Part shown: in pieces, positions 52,933-64,000 of the stretch
Layout: each line of letters begins with the position of its first letter
Numbering within the stretch: position 1 is the stretch's first letter
Assembly (NCBI GenBank): GCA_025667525.1
Contig: CM046882.1
Coordinates: 522,686,618-522,750,617, forward strand
Length of the DNA stretch: 64,000 bases
Source of the DNA: Glebionis coronaria
Taxonomy: Eukaryota; Streptophyta; Magnoliopsida; Asterales; Asteraceae
Reading direction: 5' to 3'
Notes under the pieces: generated by a model
Seen by the model: the letters and a program-made list of their open reading frames with translations, nothing else
Told to the model about the DNA's origin: nothing
Database searches by the model: none
Program-made: the position numbers and the translations under genes

Positions 52933-54003
52933 GATGCTATCTGGGTTATTGTCAACAGTTTGATCAAGTCTGCAGAATCCTTACATCCGTACGGATTTCA
53001 GAACCAACAGATTGAACGAACATGTTCCTGCCAAGGCTCATCCGATCACTTGGCAATCCCTCAGCTATCGGGTCAGACAAAGATTAGTAATTGTACTCCT
53101 AACTTACTTCACGTCTTCATTCTAATTCCACGACTTGCTTTCGCGCTCACGTCCATGACACTATTCATGTTCATGATCGTATTTTGGCTTACGATTTTAC
53201 GTTCATTTCTTTTCTCATTCTGGGAAGTTTGCAAGAACTTGTGAGACCAGACCCAAGTTTAGTATAACTCTCCATCATCAGATAGACGTTTCACGTCATA
53301 TTCCACGTCTCACCTTGTAGCGTTTGGCGTTACCGCCATTATATTCTATGATCACGATATGTCTCACATGTCATGTTCATTCCACGTTCCTCATATCATG
53401 ATCAAGATATGTTACACGTATCATGGATCACGATAGGTTTACTCATACTACACTCGCCATATCTCCACGTAGCACGTTCAAAATTTTTCACGTATCACGT
53501 TCAAAATTTTTCACGTACTACGTTTCTTTATGTCTCGCGCATCGTTTCTAATTATCAGTTAAGTCAGATTGTCTTGCATCGTAACGTTTCAGCTACCCTT
53601 GCACGTTAACTCTTTTTTTCCTCGATCGAATGTAGGGGATCTACCTTCCGTTGATAACCAAGAATTTCTTCGTATTCCAAGTCAAGGTCATGAGGACAAG
53701 ATTTATCATTAGTGTCAGGATCTTCTGAAGGAACCGTTCCAAGAGGGAGGCCACTTGGAAACGGACAAGTTCATCCGGACTTCTTATCCATTTTTTTTTC
53801 TCTTATCGATTAGATATGTCCTTTCAGTCACGTCACGTTCCATGTCTTTTCAGGACATGTCACGTTCCATGTTCCCTTCTACCATGTCACCTTCATTTCC
53901 GTTATTTTGCATACCTTTCCAGTTTGATTCGGGTATGTTACTTCTTTTCAGCTTACTTTATCTATAATTCGGGGACGAATTATTCTTTTTAGGGGGGAAG
54001 AAT
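52933..54003 (+). pseudogene. 3' internal part of element B, degenerate pol
   Basis: Continues the B interior across the C insertion. It starts with HDAIWVIVNSLIKSAESL, matching the gypsy integrase-core segment around DAIWVIVDRLTKSA, then loses homology. Near 53740-53790 a segment like the polyprotein C-terminus occurs in broken frames, followed by CGGGGACGAATTATTC and the polypurine tract. No functional domain is left. Confidence 0.65.
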
Positions 54004-57000
54004 TGTAAAACCCGCATGCTTTTACCATGAATAGTGCCCTTAATATCGTACGTCCTAGATTAAAACTTACCTCATTTAGTATTGATCACATTCATGTGCT
54101 AATAATCAAGCAAGTGCATACGTGTATGACATGACAAGTATCGATTACGTACGAACTCATGATAAACAGTTAATAAATATATCACGTGAACATAATTAAA
54201 TCATGATCACCATTTAAAATACGAACTAGAATAATTACGTAAATACATATAATATAATTACGAGCGTTAAGATTACGATAACTACATGATAAAACAAACA
54301 GAAACGCTTCAGACACGAACACGTTTAACCACGAACGAACACGAAACATCGGGACACGAGAAAGGTACGGGTACCCCATGTGGGGCCCCCATACCCACGG
54401 CACATATACCATAATGGGCTTAGCCCATGGACTTTTTACAAGAAAAGGGGGGTTATGTAACTTTTCATTTCATTTTTCACTTTTTCAAGAAAATAAACAA
54501 AAACCCTAAAAAAAAAAGTTTCTCTTCTCCTCCTTTGCTCCTCTTTATGCCGCCACCCTAAGATCACCATAGGAGGGTGATTGGTTGATTTTGATCTTAA
54601 AAATCATTGCTTTAATCCGTGTTTGTTCATCCTTTTCCAAGCTACATAGTGGTATATCTTTTTAAACCCTTCTTTTTAATTCTTTTGAATCTTTGTTTAT
54701 GTTCATGAACATGTTATTGTTTTCTTATTAAAACATGGTAATTAATCATAGATCTAACATGTTTTGGGGTTAATTAAAATCAAAGGTTGTTAAAAGAGGG
54801 TGTTTGTTTTTGGCCGCCTAGTTTTATCAACTCGGGGAAGGGTTCGGTTTCTTTTTAGCCGCCACCACCAAGACCATTTTTGGTCTTGGTTGGCTCATGT
54901 GGGACCCACGGCAGCAAGGGGGCACACGTACCCCGAGTTTGGCTCGGGGTACGGTGTCGAGTTCATGCCCGATTCATGGTTCGTTGGTTAAATCATGCTT
55001 TATGCTACATGTTAATTTTTTATGAATTATGAACTTAGGATAAAATTAATTAATAACATGAAATATTAATTAAATCATGACTTAGGTTATTTTAATTATT
55101 AGTTTAACATGACATTAATTTAACCTAAGTATTTTATGTTATAAGTTATAATTAATTAATTATTTAAAACATGCCTATAATTAATTAATTTAGACATGAC
55201 TTAGGTTATATTATTAATAATAATAATACACATTTTAACCTAAGTATTTCATTTCACTTTAATTAAAACATGTTATACTTTAATTAAAATGCTTAACCTA
55301 TAGTTTAATTAAAATACATGAAATAATAATTAAACTATACACTATATCATATGACTTAAGAAATCAGCTTATAAACACTTAGACTTATATGTTAGCTTAT
55401 GTAACCAGCTTAATTCTAAATATGGAAACTTCTATTTATAGAAACTTAATTAAATAAGGCAACTAATCTAATTATGGAAACCTTCTATATATGGAAATAT
55501 ATCTATTTCAGGCAGCTAATCTAATTATGGAAACCTTCTATATATGGAAATATATCTATTTCAGGCAGCTAATCTAATCATGGAAACCTTCTATATATGG
55601 AAACTTATTTAATTAAGGCAGCTGATCTATTTTTAGAAACTAATCTATTTTAAGCAGTAAATTCTATTTTTGGAAACTTTCTATTTTTGGAAACTTTCTA
55701 TTTTTGGAAACTTTCTATTTTTGGAAACTTTCTATTTTTGGAAACTTTCTATTTTTGGAAACTTTCTATTTTTGGAAACTTTCTATTTTTGGAAACCTGC
55801 TATTTTTGGAAAGTTACTTATTATTACACAGTAAGTATAATAATACATGAAATACCAGTAATACTTAAACGGATTAATCAGAATACAAGATAAACACAGT
55901 TTAAGGCTTTAAACAGTGAACCAGGACCTAAAACATACCAAATCAGCTAAATTGAGACACAAAAACCCAGTACGTAATCAGTGAATCGATACTTATACAC
56001 GTGTGTATTCATGTAGCGTTAGTGATCCAGAAGTAGGAGTCTTTCTTCCGTTCATTCACTGGACTTGAGGTACGGATTCCCGTCCTTTCAGTATGGACAT
56101 TCTTTCCTTATTAGGATTTCCCCGTATGCAGCCAACTGTTTTCCCCAGCATTTGTTTTATTGTTTTGAACTGCTTATGTTAATTTAGCATAATCTATAGC
56201 CATATACAAGCATGACCAGTTTCACCTAGTTATGGAGGTACCATAACCATAGCATTGGAGGCACCGATGTTATGACTTCCCCACGGCGGAGTGATTGCTC
56301 GTGGCGTCCCTTTCAGTTTTGGCCATATTATTATATCAGGTGGGGCGTATGGGTGCATCCTAGTTACATGTTTTATTCAGTTTATCATGGTGAATGTGGT
56401 GTGTGCCTTGCACCCTTCACAAGGAGTTGATCCCTCCTACCCAAACCAGTATATTGATTAGAGGCATCCCCTCTAATCAGCATGATGAGGTCACCCCTCC
56501 AAGTATTCATGCACGTGACCTTTTCATGACCTATATGGGCTATGGTATATATATGTTAAAACAGTTTTCACAATATAAACATAAGGCTTTTCAAACTATA
56601 AAACCAGTTTTCTTGATACTTAACCAGTTTACTCAGAACTTAGTCTTCCGCTGTTATATGTTACATGCTTATCCTATTCATGCTATATTGTACATCCGTG
56701 CACTGAGCGTCTTGCTCAGCCGTTACTTTCCTTTCCATGTCCCAAAACGGCAGGTACCCAAGACTCGAGCATTTGGAGGACGCGCATAGGATGGAAGCTG
56801 CCAGAGACTTCTTTTCCTTTTTGCCTTCATATAGTTATGCTTGTTTAGTCTTTATTCAGTTCATTTCCTTTATTTATGTTTTGGGCTTATGTTTGGGAAC
56901 CGATGTTTGATTCCGGTTTTCCCTATGGTCATGTATGTTTTACTACATATCACCTTGCATGCTTTGATGACACGCCATAATCACGCGTGACATTCCATAT

Positions 57001-57019
57001 ATCAAAATGGGGTGTTACA
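54004..57019 (+). repeat. LTR 2 of element B
   Basis: 3016 bp, nearly identical to LTR 1 but with nine instead of twelve 17-bp units (at about 55665-55815). The hairpin CTGAGC/GCTCAG is at 56703-56719. It is followed directly by a primer site (57024-57035). Confidence 0.88.
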
Positions 57020-59040
57020 ATTATGGTATCAGAGCCAAGGCTTCGACCTGTAGGCTCTAAAACTCGACCTGTGACTAGTGGGTAGTCACCAGGAGCTTCC
57101 TAAGCCAACGTTTGTTATTCCACGTATTGATGTTTCAGCGCGTTGTTGTTTTAACCATTATGTTTTCAGCACCTTTTTGTTTTAGCCATGACGTTTTCAG
57201 CACCTTGTTGTTTTCACCATGATGTTTTCACCAGTATCGTCTTACTAATATGGAATGAACAACCGTCATCCATACTTAGTTATGTGTCATTGTCTATGCA
57301 TGATGTTCCTCGTGAACTGTGACGATGTGGACTGACCCCAGTAGTTCATAATTTTCACATAAAAAATTTTCTGTTAAGTTTTGACAATGACTTTTAATTA
57401 TTATGTTTCATGCATTCATGCATTTATATCATATGTCATCTGTTGCAGGAATTTTGACTAATTAATGGTTGGTACAGGACTGGCCCTATTTAGTCGCATG
57501 TGCTTTTATCGAAACTTTTAACTTTGGGACCGACCCATAGGCGTCCCCTCGCCATGTCTTTTGTTTTGGAACCGACCCATAGGCGTTCCCTCGCACATAT
57601 AAAGGTTTTATAAACTACATTACACATTCATGCACTGTTTTTCTTGCATAAAATTTTTCTCATGATTTAAATTGGCATAAATTTTTTTTCATGTCCCCTC
57701 ATAAGTTATTATGTTTTTATGTCAAGTATGTTTTCATACTGTCATGGTTAACTTCAGTTTCATGCTGATTATGTTATACACTTCTTCGTAATAGATGGTT
57801 TCATGTTTCCTCATGATAATTTCGTCTTCATGTTGATTATGTTTCACGCCTCTTTTGTTATTTACGTTGTCCTGCAAGACATTGTTAGATTCCTTGAATC
57901 ATGCTTTCACGATAGTCATGGTTGGTTTCCATTGATCATGCTGTCAGGCAAATCATCGTTGAATTCTGTGTAACCACACTTTAGTGTTTCTCTATGCGAC
58001 CAGAATGATGTCTATGCTAATACTGCCAGGTTATCATGATGGTTTTCCTAACCGTTTAACCAGTTTACTTTCTTTAAATCATGACAAATGATCGAGCCCA
58101 TACCGATCATTTCATGTGCACTCCATGTGTACTCCACGTACCGTATTTCATGTGTATTACATGTACTTTAATCCATGTGTATTCCACTTGCAATACTTCA
58201 CGAGTATTCGCCAGTCGATTCTAAATCATCTCAGGCGTATGTTCACTTGCTGATATTCTACAAGATTGTCGATGTCGCTCATAGCTTGGAGATGTTACTG
58301 AAGGTTGATGCTGCTAATGTTGGGAGACGCTACGAGATGCTGATGCTGATGCTGTTCACAACCTGGAGATTCTAAAAGACAAAGACAAAGGCGTCGGAGC
58401 AAAGCAATTGGACGAGAAGATGCTTCACCATCAGACAATTCCCATCAATCATTGTTCCAAATTCATAATTACATGTCACATGTTGTTCGGCTGTCATTTC
58501 AGCCATATGAGTGCAAACCAGTACCAGCCGGCCACTCAGCTAAATAGTTACATGAGTCACGGTCATGAGAATGACCGTCAGGGAACCGACAGACAAGATG
58601 ATAGTAACCACTACTATGACAGCAACTATCCTAGAAATCGCAACCGAGGCTCCGGCCACGGACGTGATCAGACATACAAATGATCAGTAGTCCAACCGAT
58701 CCGCCAATTCTGGCATATTAACCTAATATTTGTAGTTTTAATTGTTTCACATCTCGAGACACATGTCAAGACATCAGTCAAGACACATGTCTCACGTATA
58801 CTTTCTGAGGACACATGTCAAGATACCAGTCAAGACATATGTCACGCTTACATTTCTCAAGACACGAGTCAAGACACATGACTCACGTCTGATTATGGAA
58901 CATTTCTAAGAAATTCAGGGTACCCTTCAAGGGTATATCTATGTTGTTGTGCCATGTATTAATCAGGCCACGAGAATTTCAATACCATTATCGGCGCATC
59001 AGTGAGAACTGTCACGTTGCCGATGTCACTTTCATTTCTT
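57020..59040 (+). mobile_element. Second internal copy of element B, truncated
   Basis: 2021 bp nearly identical to 39376-41397, including the primer site. It is then joined to the LTR of element A at 59039-59041 through a shared TTT. This makes an LTR-internal-LTR-internal array, as produced by unequal recombination between LTRs. Confidence 0.88.
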
Positions 59041-61326
59041 TAGACTCCAACACAAGACAAGTCATAAGCTGTGAATACCATAAACCAATAAACATATGGA
59101 CAATGCGCTACTATCATGTACTAACAACTAGCATTCAAGTTCAATCAATCATTACAATTCCAAGGCATCACGCCTTACCAACAATCACAATTTCCAAGGC
59201 ATCACGCCTTATCATCAATCATAATTTCCAAGGAATCACGCCTTACCAACAATCACAATTTCCAAGGCATCACGCCTTACCAACAATCACAATTTCCAAG
59301 GCATCACGCCTTACCAACAATCACAATTTCCAAGGCATCACGCCTTACCATTAACCATAGGTCCCATAGGCGCCCATACACCTATGTACCTTTCCAATCC
59401 AGATCACACACAAACAAGAATCACATAGCAGTTAATCACATAAATGTACACACAAGTCCATCTCAAACCTTAAACATTCACAACATTAATTTAGAAAATA
59501 ATTCAACACAGTGTCTCTTCCATCCCATCTGGAAGTCAAAAACAATAATAAACATGGGACTATGAAACTCACCTGATAGCTTCTTCACAAGTCCTCGCAC
59601 TAGCAACAAGCTAACAAACCAAAAACACGAAATCAATACACGAACCAATCACTAAGATGGCTCATCAACCTATGATGGACATCTAGCCTATTCCCACATA
59701 TTTATGTCATTGATAAGCTCTAATCACCCCATTACCCTTCCTTAACAAGTCCTTAACTTGGTTAAGTTTAATAACTAACCCGTTCATATTTTACCCAAAA
59801 CAGTCCCAGTTTTTAGGTCTCAAAACTTTAAGTCAAACGTCCACTTAAACATACCCATGGTTTCTGTAAAAGGAATATTCATACCCTTACATATGTTGGC
59901 TAACACCTCCCACTTGCCCTAACCTTAAAGCTACTGTTAAGGCCCCGATATACATATATCTACTTTTGTCATTTCAGATTTCCTGATTTTAAACGTACTA
60001 AAAGTTTGTTACCATTAAGGGGTCTTACCCTAAACCAAAACCTTAGCACAAGTGCAGATACTTACTAAAATATATAAAACACCTCTCACGTTCGTGCGAA
60101 GATCCCAATGCAACCCTAAGTACCCCAAACAACCCAAAACTTAAAAAGAAAACAGGCTGAATTCAAAACTGTTTTGACCTCCGACTGTTGTAACCTATTT
60201 TTGACCCACTTCCAAACCTCCAATTTAGTTCTCGTTTCTTTCATTGGAAAGCCACTTCAAATACCTTTCCAGGGGTACTTGGATCGTAAAATAAGAGTTT
60301 ATAGAACTCCCGATATGATCAAAACATTTGACACAAAATCTGCCCAGTTTTTAAAAACGGGTTTAACAAAATCAACCTCATTAATTAACCCCAATCCCTC
60401 TAATTACAAGCCCTAATCTATGTAATCATTATAACACCAATAATATAACATTAATTTACTGTTTTTAAATTAAACCCTAACCTAAATCCATCATAAGATG
60501 ATTAAGACATCATTAAAATAATTAAATTGAAAAGGGATTAAAGACTTTACCTTTGATTTATGAAAACCCCAAAAAAAATTATGAAGAACCCTAATTTTGT
60601 GGAAACTCACGAATTTTATTTGTCCCAGGAGAAAAATAATGAATTATGTTTTTAATAAATACATTATATAGGGTGTGATAACCCATTCCTAGCCCAACCC
60701 AAAACCCCTTTCCTTTTTCTTGTTTTTTTCCTATTTTTCTTTCTTCCTTGCGTCCAAACCGACCCAACACCCCTTAAAATTCGTTTTTTTTTCTTTTTAT
60801 TATATATTATTAAGTTATTAATAATACCTTATTTTTCCTTAATTTATTTCAGCTCCTAAAGCCTCCAAAACCTCAAAACCGTAAAACTAGTCAGTTTTTA
60901 CGCGTTTTATCGTAAAAGACGTAAAATATACACTTTTATAAAAAATCTCAAATTTTGAAATAAACTTTATAACTAAGTCCTAAATGACTTAAAACCATCC
61001 CGAAAAATATTCATATGGATAATTACCTCACCCGAGACCTCTAAATGCTAAACCGTAAATCCTAAAAAAATACTATTACTATAATACTTATACGTATACA
61101 TAAACACCACAATATCACCATTTTCATTTCATAGTCACCACTTGTGAGCTCATGAACATGAAATAACCGTACCTCGATTTACTTATGAGTACTCTATACT
61201 CATAAACGATAACCACACCAACCTCGTTCACACAAAATAAACACGTAAACACACAATTCAAGTAAGCACACATAAAATAACCTAAAAGTAAGACCAAGTG
61301 ACAAATCCAAAACCTGGGTTGTCACA
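59041..61326 (-). repeat. 5' LTR fragment of element A
   Basis: Matches 33686-35935 with small differences. It has six hairpin units (about 59155-59352) instead of five. It ends GGTTGTCACA followed by the ACATG duplication. Confidence 0.88.
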
Positions 61327-61630
61327 ACATGTATGTTTTTAAAGAATATTTGTATTCGCGAAGCATATTTGAAGTTCTTTTTATCAAAATTAAATTAAAT
61401 TAAAAAAAAGATATAAAAAACATACATGTTTGAGGGCGTGCATGCATGTATATGCACTCATACAAAATCATACATTTTTGAAAGTGCGCATGCATGTATG
61501 TGCACCGATCCAAAAATATACATGTCCGCTTTAAAAAACATACATGTACTTCTTTAGACATACATGTTTGCCTTAAAAAATAAGGGTTCTGCAAGTTCTG
61601 TCACTAAGATGGGTTCTGTAAATAAAGTCC

Positions 61631-61634
<4 letters not shown>

Positions 61635-61694
<60 letters not shown>
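61635..61694. repeat. (TA)n tract right of element D
   Basis: About 30 TA units. Confidence 0.95.
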
Positions 61695-61697
<3 letters not shown>

Positions 61698-62233
61698 TTA
61701 CATGTGTCATTTTTATAAAATTTTGTATTTAAGGCATTATTTGTAATTCCTATTTTCTTTTTGAAGCATTTTATGGAAACCATTTAATGAATTACATGTG
61801 TCATTTTTATAGAATTTTGTATTTAAGGCATTATTTCACCATCATTCCTTATATATTTTTAAAGAATTTTGTATTTAAGGCATCATTTGTAATTATTATT
61901 TTCTTTTTTAAGCATTTTATGGAAACCCTTTAATGAATCACATGTGTCATTTTTATAAAATTTGATATTTAAAGCATTGTTTCAACATCTTTCCTATATA
62001 AGGGTTATTGATTTCATTTTTATTTGATTTGATATATTATAATATTTACATAATATAACAAAATAAAATATAATACTTCATATATCACCTAAATCATCTG
62101 TGTATTATGTAATATATCAAAGTATTCACATGTATTCTTGTAATAACCAAGCACCAAAACATCTATATGGCTATATATATATATGTGTGTGTGGACCAAT
62201 TAACCTTAGTACCATACCATCTTACCATCTCCT

Positions 62234-62379
<146 letters not shown>

Positions 62380-62412
62380 ACACTATAAATACAAACTTCA
62401 AGCTTTTACAAA

Positions 62413-62600
62413 ATGACTAACTTTTCTGTTGACAGTACTGGTAGTGGCTCGTCTAACATGCTAGAAGAGACAACCAATAAGATAGTTATGGCAGATAATG
62501 AGGTGTTATAACATCTTATTGACAATTTGGACTATAGGGTTCTTGTTTGCCATGCTATGGATCCTACGCATGTTGCCACATCAAATAAATTATACCAACA
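62413..62600 (+). pseudogene. Copy 1 of unknown first exon (broken)
   Basis: Starts [15 protein letters not shown] and continues EETTNKIVMADNEVL, then an in-frame TAA, then HAMDPTHVATS. It is the mirror copy of the exon at 62736-62941. The stop sits where the other copy has a proline codon. Confidence 0.55.
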
Positions 62601-62735
62601 AGAAACATATTCTAAGTATATAAACAAGAAACTAACAAATAAATTATACCAACATCATAAAAACCATAAAAAAAATAACACTAAAAACCAATAAAAACAT
62701 ATATAAACAGAAACGAAAAAGGGGTTGTTGATCAC

Positions 62736-62941
62736 CTTGGTGGAGTTGCAGGTACATTCCAAGCCCCACGTGATGTGGCAACATGCGTAGGATCCATAGC
62801 ATGGAAAACAGGAACCCTAGAGTCCAAATTGTTAACAAGAGGTGGTAACACCTCATTATCTACCATAACTATCTTATTGGTAGTCTCTTCTGGCGTGTTA
62901 GACGAGACACTACTAGTACTGTCAGCAGAAAAGTTAGTCAT
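62736..62941 (-). CDS. Copy 2 of unknown first exon (open)
   Basis: 68 complete codons from MTNFSADSTSSVSSN, through EETTNKIVMVDNEVL and FHAMDPTHVATS, to NVPATPP, ending at a good donor (AAG|GTGATC). The N-terminus is rich in Ser, Thr and acidic residues. An inward-facing TATA box lies about 220 bp upstream. No second exon is found, because the sequence turns into the other arm. It is probably a gene start captured by, or belonging to, the transposon. Family not recognised. Confidence 0.5.
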
Positions 62942-63174
62942 TTTGTAAAAGCTTGAAGTTTGTAATTATGGTGTAGATATATATCTTGAGGAGATGGTAA
63001 GATGGTATGCAACCAAATCTTAAGTTAAGTTTATAGAAACCAACTCTTTTATTTTATAAGCAAAGAAGCTAGAAGTGAAACTTATAAAATTATGAATATA
63101 AAATGACATAAAAATAGATTTAAAGAGATATAGGTAAATAAAAATCAAATCAAATCAAAAACCCTTATATAAGA

Positions 63175-63610
63175 AGGATGGTGAAACAATGCTCTAAATA
63201 CAAAGTTATCTAAAAATGAAACATGTCATTCATTAAAGGGTTTCCATAAAATGATGGTGAAACAATGCCTTAAATACAAAGAATTTCCATTTGAAATTTA
63301 TTAAAAGGTTTCCATAAAATGATGGTGAAACAATGTTTTAAATACCAAAGGTTTCCATTGAAAAATGATGGTAAAACAATGCCTTAAATACAAAGGATTT
63401 CCATTTAAAATTCATTAAAAGGTTTCCATAAAATGATGGTGAAACGATGCCTTTAATATAAAGGGTTTCCATAAAATGATGGTGAATCAATGCTTTAAAT
63501 ACAAAGGGTTTCCATTTGAAATTCATTAAAGGGTTTTCATAAAATTTTGGTGAAACAATGTCTTAAATACAAAGGGTTTCCATAAAATGAGGGTAAAATA
63601 ATGCCTTACA
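63175..63610 (-). repeat. Tandem repeats of 40-100 bp in right Helitron-like arm
   Basis: About eight irregular units with AAAGGGTTTCCATAAAATG and GGTGAAACAATGC, the reverse complement of the array at 31925-32490. Repetitive frames here are not genes. Confidence 0.8.
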
Positions 63611-64000
63611 TACAAAATTCCATAAACTTAACAATAATATTAATTTTAAAAAAATGTAAAAAAGTTATTCATAACTACAAAATTTATTCTCTCATAAAAT
63701 TCAAAAATACATAAAATATTTTATACAATATTATTAAATTCTAAAAGATTTTATAGTAACAAACTTATTCATAACGTTAACGTATGCAAATTCAGTTACT
63801 CATAAAATTCTTAAATAAATAAAATATCTTAAATTACGTTATTTTTGTCCATTTTATGATACATTATAAAAATATTTATGTCATAACTAACACTACATAT
63901 ACTAAAATTCTAATACAAACACACATAACTTCAATTTTCATTAAAAAAACATATACTTAAAGTTAGCTCATCCATCGGACGGCTCTAAAGGCTAGTATAT

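Larger units (their letters stand above)
36309..57019 (+). mobile_element. Gypsy-related element B, non-autonomous, containing element C
   Basis: LTRs at 36309-39375 and 54004-57019 start TGTAAAACCCGC and end GGTGTTACA. The internal DNA is 39376-42584 plus 52933-54003 (about 4.3 kb), interrupted by element C. The primer site TGGTATCAGAGC is at 39380-39391 and the polypurine tract AGGGGGGAAGAAT ends at 54003. Pol is reduced to traces, for example an RT segment at 41806-41930 and an integrase piece IWVIVN at about 52940. The DNA left of 36309 belongs to element A. To the right a second internal copy follows instead of a target duplication. Confidence 0.85.
33289..61326 (-). mobile_element. Gypsy element A with nested insertions
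   Basis: Left LTR 33289-35935 (2647 bp); right LTR fragment 59041-61326. LTR ends are TGTGACA-type and inverted. A perfect target duplication ACATG lies at 33284-33288 and 61327-61331. The pol tail and polypurine tract next to the left LTR show that it reads leftwards. Almost all internal DNA is gone; 35936-36303 remains before element B. The inner 397 bp of the right LTR, its primer site and the gag-pol region are deleted. Confidence 0.85.
33197..61634. mobile_element. Small TIR element D, split by a 28-kb retrotransposon nest
   Basis: The left part is 33197-33288 and the right part 61327-61634, about 400 bp once rejoined. The ends share a 43-bp perfect inverted repeat starting ACTTTATTTACAGAACC, with three CAGAAC copies spaced as in element F, and further imperfect pairing inward. 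TA microsatellites flank both sides. Element A interrupts it with the duplication ACATG. The right part repeats ACATACATGT-type words, again like element F. Confidence 0.85.

Overview
This window is nuclear DNA of a flowering plant. The host genes have GT-AG introns, one encodes a plant R2R3-MYB factor and another a plastid-targeted Rossmann protein, and most of the remaining sequence is plant retrotransposons and MITEs. The compressed copia ORF and the LTR types look to me like those of Asteraceae (Tanacetum-type genomes). That is recollection and was not searched.

Left third (1-23.6 kb): moderately gene-bearing. A young copia element with almost identical LTRs (2670-6060) sits 408 bp upstream of a three-exon R2R3-MYB gene (6468-7165, +). 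Convergent with it is an eight-exon gene for a plastid NAD(P)-binding protein (7849-12790, -). The sixth intron of that gene holds a probable SINE and a complete, very young gag-only LTR element. Then come two Mutator-like elements with long TIRs (13041-14872 and 17023-18271), a MITE, a dead PIF/Harbinger element (19262-20980), and a small cluster of coiled-coil genes and pseudogenes (21.7-23.6 kb).

Middle (23.7-33.2 kb): broken gypsy sequence, an Athila-like LTR with its leader and a recurring near-palindrome, then a run of TA microsatellites in which several TIR elements are lodged. A minisatellite and one arm of a Helitron-like inverted repeat follow.

Right half (33.2-64 kb): a deep nest. 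A small TIR element (D) is split by a gypsy element (A, minus). A contains a second gypsy element (B, plus) in an LTR-internal-LTR-internal arrangement. B contains a relative of itself (C, minus), and C contains a Mutator-like element (E). Target duplications support D(A), B(C) and C(E). The window ends in the other Helitron-like arm, whose centre is a palindrome carrying two copies of one exon.

The only clearly intact host genes are the MYB gene and the NAD(P)-binding protein gene. The 131-codon coiled-coil ORF may be a third. I found no rRNA, no convincing tRNA gene and no CRISPR array. No new biochemical system is evident. The unusual material is in transposon structure: hairpins at promoter and primer sites, an inverted LTR/primer-site junction, repeated palindromes and TA-microsatellite insertions.
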